Origin: Micractinium sp. NFX-FRZ
Taxonomy: Eukaryota; Chlorophyta; Trebouxiophyceae; Chlorellales; Chlorellaceae
Direction: 5' to 3'
Assembly (NCBI GenBank): GCA_029339195.1
Contig: JAPTJF010000081.1
Location: forward strand, 106,352-170,351
DNA: 64,000 bases
This document shows, piece after piece, positions 57,601 through 64,000 of the stretch (position 1 is the first letter of the stretch; every line of letters begins with the position of its first letter). Position numbers and translations under genes: made by a program. The notes below the pieces were generated by a model. That model saw only the letters and a program-made list of their open reading frames with translations. It was not told where the DNA came from and searched no databases.

Positions 57601-60600
57601 CCTCCCAGCGGGCCTCACCGGAACACATTGGTGAGGTTGCGAATCATGGGGCAGTCGGCGGGAGCGGCCGAGTCGGCAAACGGAATTTGGGGCTCATCGC
57701 CCTGCTGAACTATCTGCAGCGGTGTGTGTGGGGAGGGGCAACACCCCGAACTGTGGGTCAGCTCCGTACGTGCGCGCTAGCGACTGCCAGCTGTGACCCA
57801 GCCACGGCCCCCGCTTGCATGCGAAGGGCCACTGTGTCGGCAGCATGGCGCAGCACAAGCACGGGCTGCACAGCAGCATAGCTCGGCGAGGCGCACAGCT
57901 CGGCCTGCATTGAAATTGCAGCGATGGACAAGCGGCAGGCCGCCGTGCGCAACTCAATGCAACACTTGAGGGCTCACAGTCATCAGAGGTGACGTGTAGG
58001 GCAGGGTCGCCACAGGCACAGGGTTTTGCCAAGTGCCAAACATGGGTGGCTCAGGTGGCGGGCTGCACAGCGGGGCAGGGGCAGCACACCTTGGGCCCTT
58101 AATGCTAGCTTGGCAGCATGGGAGTGTGTCCAGGTCACGCTGGCCGTGACAGCTTCCTTTGCCGCCACATGAGCAGTGTCATACCCGGCACATAGAGGCA
58201 GGCACGCATTGACCGACAATGCCTGCTTGGCAGTACAGAGCCTGCTTGGCAGTGCAAAGCCTGCTCGTCAGCACGGCTCACCTAGGCGCCAGCGGCGTCA
58301 GGCTGGAGGTGATGCTTAGCTCCACACCCTCGAGGTAGCGGTTGGCGGACAGAATGATGTAGTAGGTCGTGGCGGGGCCCTTGGCAATGGGCAGGGTGGT
58401 GACAAACCCGCCATCCCCATACACGTTGTTCACCTGGCAGGCAGCATTCTCGAAGGAATCGTCCACGAAACTGGGTAGAGGGGTGGGGGCAAGGGGAAGC
58501 ACGCATGAGAGCAGGCTGGCCGGCGTGAAGCATGGCGGGGGCACAGTGCGGGTGAGGGCACGGCTGGCGGTTGTGTGAAGTATGTATATGCTTGCCTCCA
58601 ACAGGCAGCTGCCCCGCCCAGCCTTGCCTTTACAACATGCACACACGGCCGAGCGGTGTAGCTTCTAGATAGCTGCCGCCTAGGTACAAGACATCTTCGG
58701 CACCCAGCAACATGACGCATGCAAGCCCACAATGGCCACCAGCTGCGGGTACGCTGCATGCGGCTGCCACCCCGCTGCCAGCGAGGATTCAGGGGCCTGG
58801 AGCCAACTGGAGCAAGCCTCACGTGACACATGAGTAGGGGCCATTGGCGGGATCCGGAGTGGACAGCACGAACATCAGGGGGTCACCAATGGTGTTGGGG
58901 CTGCAGGTGCTGATAGTGATTTCCTGGTCCGTGGAATTGTCGGGGACCCACCTGCATGGCAGCAGCGGCACCGACGCGTGGAGAAGAGGCTTCTCTCAGG
59001 CAGTGAGGCACGTGCGGGCTGCCTGCTGCCCGAGCAAAGCAATTATCCACGGCGCCTGGGCGCAAAACGCAGCGTGCAGGCCTGCAACCAGACCTTCCAT
59101 GCCCAGGGCCACGTGCTGGCAGGCACGCCAAGCAAGGCGTGCAGGCCGGGCAGCCTTTGGCGGGGTGTGCGGGGCACTGCTCACTCGAAAACCAGGGATG
59201 CCAGCATGGGGGGGATTCTGGCGCGCGAGATGCCAGTCATGTATGAGAACATGGCAGCGCACTCCATGGGGAAGGGCTCCTCGGTAAGAGGGCTCCCTGT
59301 TGTCTGATCCACCTGCAGGCACAGGGCGGGAGCTTGCGGGGAGGGCGGGTCGCACACATGATGCATGCCCGCACGCATGGCGCCCAGTGGCGCCCACCTC
59401 AACCCCCCACCCTCACACCACGTGTGGTGCATGCACACCCGCCAGGCAAGATACACCTGGCTAGGTGGCCACCTAGCCTGGTGGTTGGACAGCTAGGTTG
59501 AGTCATTATGAACTCAGAGGAGGTTGTAGGCAGATGCGATGCTCGCACATGTGCTGGCAGGGCATGCATATTGATGCTGGCATGGCACCTGGATGGGCTC
59601 GGGCCGGTAGGGCAGGCTCGTGATTTTGATGGGGCTTGCCCAAGATCCTGGCGCCGGCGGAGGTGTCGGGGGTGAGGGGGGTGAGGGGGGCGAGGGAGGC
59701 GGAGGAGGCGGCGAGGGGCTTGGCGGCGGGGGGGAGGGGGGGAGCAGTTCCAACCGGACGCCTGACACCATTGTGGCGTTAGGTGTTGCTGCGGACACGC
59801 TCACGACGGGCGTGAGTAGACAGTTCCCAGAGCGTCCTGAAACCGTCACACTGCACGCATGCGGGGCGGGCCGGGGTTTGGGCAGGCCCGATCAGGCCAG
59901 TGGTTGGGACGCGGGAGCCGAGCATTGTCAGGCACATGGTGAGACGTGGCACACCAGAGCTTGCAGGTCGGAGTGCCGCTGGTTTTGCCAACCACATAAT
60001 GCAGACACTGCGCATGTGACTCACAAGAAGTCGGTCCCATAGGAGACCGTGAGGAAGCACCAGGGCGCGTTGTTGCACCTGCGCAGCACGGCATGCCAGC
60101 ATGTGGTGGGCGCAGGGACCAGACTGTAGGACCTGCCCCGGCAGCGCGCACAGGGCACCCAAGTAGGTGAGCACGCATGCCACGGGCTGCTGTTGCCTAT
60201 AGCATCACGGCGGATGCTGAGCTTCATGGGGTGAGCACGCCTGGCCTTGCCGTGTTTGGCCAACTCACATGTCCATGCACTCATCATGAGAAGAGACGTT
60301 GAACACTTGAACACCCACGTCGAACGAGAACCGGAATCTCGTCTCAGGGAACACAGCAAGTTCATCTGCATGCCAGGGAGGGGTCAACACCTGTCAACAA
60401 CAGCCTGTGTCTGCTGACCCATGCAAGACATGCTGTAGGCCAGGCGTGGCTTGGCGCTCCGGCCTCCGCCGCCCCCACCCCACCACACCACACACACCAC
60501 CACCTCCCCCGCACAATGAAGCAGTTGCCTACCGGTGGTGGGCATGCCAAGCCGGATGGTGCACCTTGTTAAGCAAGCGGGCAGCAATGCTGTGACAGTG

Positions 60601-63600
60601 GAAGTGCACAGTGGCAGTGCACAGTGCACAGTAGCACTGCACTGGCTGCCAGGGCATCCAAAGAAGAAGAATACGCCCTTGGGCGTGGGTTGAGGAAACC
60701 AGCAGAGGTGTGGACCCCCATGGCGGGGCCCCCTCCACTGGCATCCAAATGAGTGCTCACTTTGGGGCGGTGGGGCCGAGTAGGTCGTGTTGGTCAGCGC
60801 GGCCAGGGCACGCGCAATGTTGAGCCGGCCGCCCGTCATGACTGCGCCTTGCAGAGCTGGGGAGGGGTCGGTTGAGCCCAGCAGTGCATCCCTGCAGGCG
60901 GGAGATGAGCAGGCACATGGGCTGCGGTAAGTGCTCGGCGCATGGCGCAAGTGTGAGGATGGGATGCCCATCTGCATGCTTGTTATGTTGTGCCCCACAC
61001 ATGCATGCCGGACCAGGGAGGCTCGGTGTCTCCGCCCTCACCTGATTTGCAGGTGTGTGGCATCGGGCGCGGCAGCCATGAGCAGCGCGGCGGCGCCGGC
61101 AACGATGGGGCATGCCATGGAGGTGCCCTGAATTGCCCTGTAGGCATTGTCAGACGTGTTCCAGGTACTCAGGATGGCCCAACCAGGTGCGGCCAGGTGC
61201 ACGGAGTTCACGCCGTAGTTACTGCACTCGAGCAAACGGTGTGATGGAGGAAAGAGAAGGGCCTGGCCGGGGCAGCTGAAACCGTCCACTGCAGAGCAGT
61301 GCACCCAAACACGAGAATGGCGGCGCAGCTGTTCTCGAGCGCGCACATAGCACAACACGCGAGTGCCCAACCTCCAACAAGCTTGAACAATATCACCTGA
61401 AAGACGCGAGCCCATCCAAGCCATTGGAAGCAGCCACTGCGTGCAGGAACAAAGGGGCTGTGAGAAAGGCGCACGGGGCGACGGGGGGTGGTGGTGGCGC
61501 AGGGCACACAGAGCGTTGGCATGGCCTCCTTGCATGCACAGCAGGGCATGCCAACACTGTTGTGGCACACCTGCAATGAGGTTGGGCAGCGGATAGCTGG
61601 CAGGGTAGCGCGGCGCAAAGTCGGTGTCGACGGCCTCGTTCCCGGCGGCTGCCACCACCAGCACTCCCGCATCTCCCGCCTTGGCAATTGCGTCCCGCTG
61701 CAGCTGCGAGTACTTGGAGCCCCCCAAGCTCAAGTTGATGACGCGTGCTCCGGCGTTGCGGCAGAGCCAGATGCAGTCTACGATTGCGGCGCCATCCAAC
61801 ACGCCGGTGCCATCCACTTCAGCCTTGCAGACCAGCAGGGACACCTGCGGACAGCGGAGTCGCACACGCTGACGTGGAGGTGGCAAGCCTGGGGATGATG
61901 GGTTGTGATTTGGAGGGATGCAGCCTGACGGTCGAGCATGAGCAAGCACAAGCTCCTTTCAAGGAACGTTTCGACTGGCAAGGCAGACCGGAGCCAGCTC
62001 ACGTCCCAGTTGACACCCGCAATGCCCAGGCCGTTGCCTCCAGTCGCGCCAATGATCCCAGCCACGTGGGTACCGTGGCCTGTTGCATCTGCTCCAGGGT
62101 AGGGATGAGGCAGGGGGCAGCCAGAGATGTGAGCTTGACGCGTGGTGCACTTGCAATGTGCACGTGGTGAGAGTGGGACCAAAGCAGCAACGCGCAGGGC
62201 CCGTGCGCGGTGCAAGCGCTGCCCTCATGCGTGACGGTAGGCACTCACAGCCCTCAAAGCAAGGCTTGTCAAGGCGCGCTCACCAACGCCTTGCATCCCC
62301 CCTCCCCCCCGCTTGCCTGTGGTGTCATAGAAGGCCTCGGTGCCCACATCTGGGGCAGGGGTGCCAGCAGCGTAGCTGGGCGCTCGGTTCCAGTTTGCCT
62401 TGATGGAGCCCTTCAAGTCCTCGTGGGTCCGCCGCGCCCCACTGTCAATGACGCACACGCGGACCTGCACAGAGCGGGGGCAGCAGGCGCAGCAGGCGCA
62501 GCAGGAGGCGTGGGCGCGGAGACAGGTCAGGGCACCGGGCCTAGGACGCGCCTCTGAAATGCATTGCTCAATTTGTGAGGTGACGGAGCCACCGCTGCAA
62601 ACTCACGCAGCGCCGTGGCGCTGCATGCATGCACAGCCCGGGTGCACGCCCTGCAGGCTGCAGGAGGCTGCCGTGCAGCATGCAAGGCACGCCAGGCTTG
62701 CCCCCACTCACACACCCCGCACCACGCCCCACTCACATCCTTGCTGCCCACTGTGGTGGCCCACGCCTGGGGGGCCTGCACTTGTCTCAGGTACCACTGC
62801 CCAGACATGCCGGAGAACAGGTTCCCGTCTTGGTACCAGGCATCGTTGGGCAGGCGGCTTGCATTGCTGGCGGAGGTGTACCAGAAGTTGGGCTCCGCCA
62901 CCTCCACGGCTGCGGGCAGGGACCAGAAGGGGTTGGGGTTGGGGGCTTGGATGGGAGGGCAGAGTGGACACGAGGGCCCCAGCCAGGTGGCAAGGCGGGG
63001 GTGTTCGCTGGACACCCTGGCAGGAGGGGCGGAGGGGGTTAAGTACCCCACTGGAAGGTGGGCATACGTGAGCGGCCCTGCAGCCGGCACAGACACGTGG
63101 TGTTGCATCGCTTTGCCTCCCCACACATGTGCGCCAAACATGTGCCAGCCAGTCTTCCAAGGCGCAGGGCGCTGCCTGGGGCGCGGGGGCTGCAGCTGCC
63201 TCAGCGGAAGCCAGGGCCCCGCGGCCACGCCAGCCCTGAGGGTTTGCCCATCGCGAACGCATGCAGCCAGGGGATTGCCTGCCACCACCCACCCGGGTTG
63301 CTCTTCAGCTGTGCGACCTTATCCTCCACAGAAGAGCCGTCAGTGATGGACAAGTGCAACAGGGCGCCGGCCGGGACGCTGGCGCCGCCGCTGGCAGCGG
63401 CTGTCGCCCCTCCGTTGCCGCCGCCTCCCTTCAGCGCCACCTTGTAATCCTTGCCCAGTAGGCGAGTCGGCTTGACGCCAGGCAGGTTTGGCAGCTTCTG
63501 CGTCGCCGCCGTGCCGACCGTCGCTAGCCGCACGAGCACTGCCCCGGGCTCCCACTGGGGGAGATCTGGATCAGCCCCTTGAACTGCATCCGGATGGGGG

Positions 63601-63913
63601 ACAAAATAAGGAGGGATGACAAAATAAGGACGAACCATGTACCAGGTCACCGGGCACCTCGGACGAACGGCCAGAAATCGCACTGCCACAGTCTGCGCGG
63701 CATTCATTTGATAACTGCAGCGAGCCACGAACCTGAAAGAGCACATGCGAGCAGGCAGCAGGCCTGTAGGACCCGGAACACGGCCCCCACTCGCTCCTGA
63801 GGACACCCCAAGGTGTCAGGCGCTCGGGATGAGCAAGAAATTGGTTTAAATGCTAGTAATTTGCACTCTGCATGCAAAGTTCGTCCTTTCACACCAACTG
63901 ACACACGTGGCAT
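54633..63913 (-). CDS. Secreted modular subtilase: S8 peptidase, PPC-like modules, Pro-rich linkers, discoidin domain
   Basis: Twenty-three exons: 63913-63733, 63583-63293, 62909-62737, 62464-62317, 62088-62003, 61844-61571, 61436-61397, 61221-61042, 60891-60761, 60365-60269, 60078-60025, 59850-59589, 59312-59185, 58951-58823, 58470-58282, 58062-57978, 57713-57619, 57287-57159, 56563-56159, 55957-55842, 55478-55312, 55154-54949, 54664-54633; about 1,200 residues. A hydrophobic signal-like core (FRVLQACCLLACALS) precedes a propeptide. The S8 triad is complete: Asp222 (CVIDSG), His269 (GHGTHVAG), Asn362 (AAGNE), Ser432 (GTSMACP). Then follow Cys-rich modules, two ending GPYSCVT/GPYTCVG and resembling bacterial PPC domains (TTYYIILSANRYLEGVELSI), separated by PPSPPP linkers typical of algal extracellular matrix proteins. 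The C terminus is a discoidin/F-type lectin domain (WWSVDLG, VTLVGA, LHTITIRVS). The start Met lies far from the signal core, so an upstream exon is possible. One junction (57159 to 56563) is out of phase, so a small exon is missing. Confidence 0.88.
55500..55590 (-). repeat. Dispersed intronic repeat, copy 1
   Basis: AGAAGAATGCGCCGTTGGGC, then GTGGGTTGAGGAAAGCAGC and a GCCCCCCTCC end, match the copy at 60661-60745. It lies near the 3' end of the intron between 55842 and 55478. Confidence 0.85.
60661..60748 (-). repeat. Dispersed intronic repeat, copy 2
   Basis: AAGAAGAATACGCCCTTGGG, then CGTGGGTTGAGGAAACCAGC and a GGCCCCCTCC end, match the copy at 55500. It lies at the donor side of the intron between 60761 and 60365. 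Simple CAGTGCACAGTG repeats adjoin it. Confidence 0.85.
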
Positions 63914-64000
63914 TAATGACGTAGCACCACTGCCAGCTATACGCACCCCCCTCTAAGGCTAATGCGCCCCCAGGCGTCAATGCGGCACTTCCGCGCGATT
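63914..64000. other. Window edge upstream of the subtilase gene
   Basis: Too short to judge. It may hold the 5' UTR or the promoter, or an intron if a first exon lies outside the window. Confidence 0.3.

Noticed and set aside
54633..60365. Pherophorin identity for the Pro-rich part of the subtilase gene
   Set aside because: The Cys-rich modules resemble PPC domains and the C terminus a discoidin/F-lectin fold; the linkers alone are not diagnostic of pherophorins.
63704..63946. Start of the subtilase at 63946
   Set aside because: That codon is GTG; the first in-frame ATG is at 63913. An upstream exon outside the window remains possible.

Overview
This window is nuclear DNA of a green alga, most probably a Chlorella-like trebouxiophyte. 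The evidence is high GC content, genes split into many short exons by GT-AG introns of about 60-700 nt, C/T-rich intron 3' ends, TGTAA motifs (the chlorophyte poly(A) signal) just behind several stop codons, alanine/proline/glutamine-rich proteins, and a photosynthetic gene set (a thylakoid TROL protein and transit-peptide-like N termini). There are no operons. I built the gene models by hand from reading frame, splice consensus and phase bookkeeping. Exon lists are given as coordinates, and nearly all junctions keep phase.

Layout. 403-2302 (-): atypical SDR/epimerase-like protein, running off the left edge. 2777-6212 (+): TROL, the thylakoid rhodanese-like protein. 8096-12236 (+): KCTD-type BTB/T1 protein. 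13474-15516 (-): TSR3, 18S rRNA aminocarboxypropyltransferase. 16357-16791 (-): small Pro/Tyr-rich protein. 17472-21576 (-): MYND zinc-finger protein. 22184-27811 (+): sphingosine-1-phosphate lyase. 28660-31692 (-): SWC2/YL1, the H2A.Z chaperone subunit of SWR1. 31943-34037 (+): GNB1L/DSE1 WD40 protein. 34156-42389 (+): SHOC1/ZIP2-type meiotic crossover protein. 43242-47695 (-): F-box/WD40 protein. 47999-52091 (+): TrmA/RlmD-type RNA m5U methyltransferase. 52692-54018 (+): small orphan membrane protein. 54633-63913 (-): secreted modular subtilase with PPC-like modules, Pro-rich linkers and a discoidin/F-type lectin end. Several neighbours are divergent over short shared promoters (SDR/TROL, MYND/lyase, SWC2/GNB1L, F-box/methyltransferase).

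The genes do not form a pathway. The window is a gene-dense housekeeping neighbourhood covering rRNA and RNA modification, chromatin, sphingolipid catabolism, protein turnover, photosynthetic electron flow and meiosis.

The most unusual signal is structural. In at least eight of the fourteen genes, a short segment of about 65-140 bp that straddles an exon-intron boundary has been tandemly duplicated, often more than once. The extra copies survive in the intron as decayed mini-exons with their own AG or GT. The clearest case is an exact 115-bp ladder in the SDR gene. This looks like a recurrent local process that multiplies splice sites, and it is the main candidate for something not previously described here.
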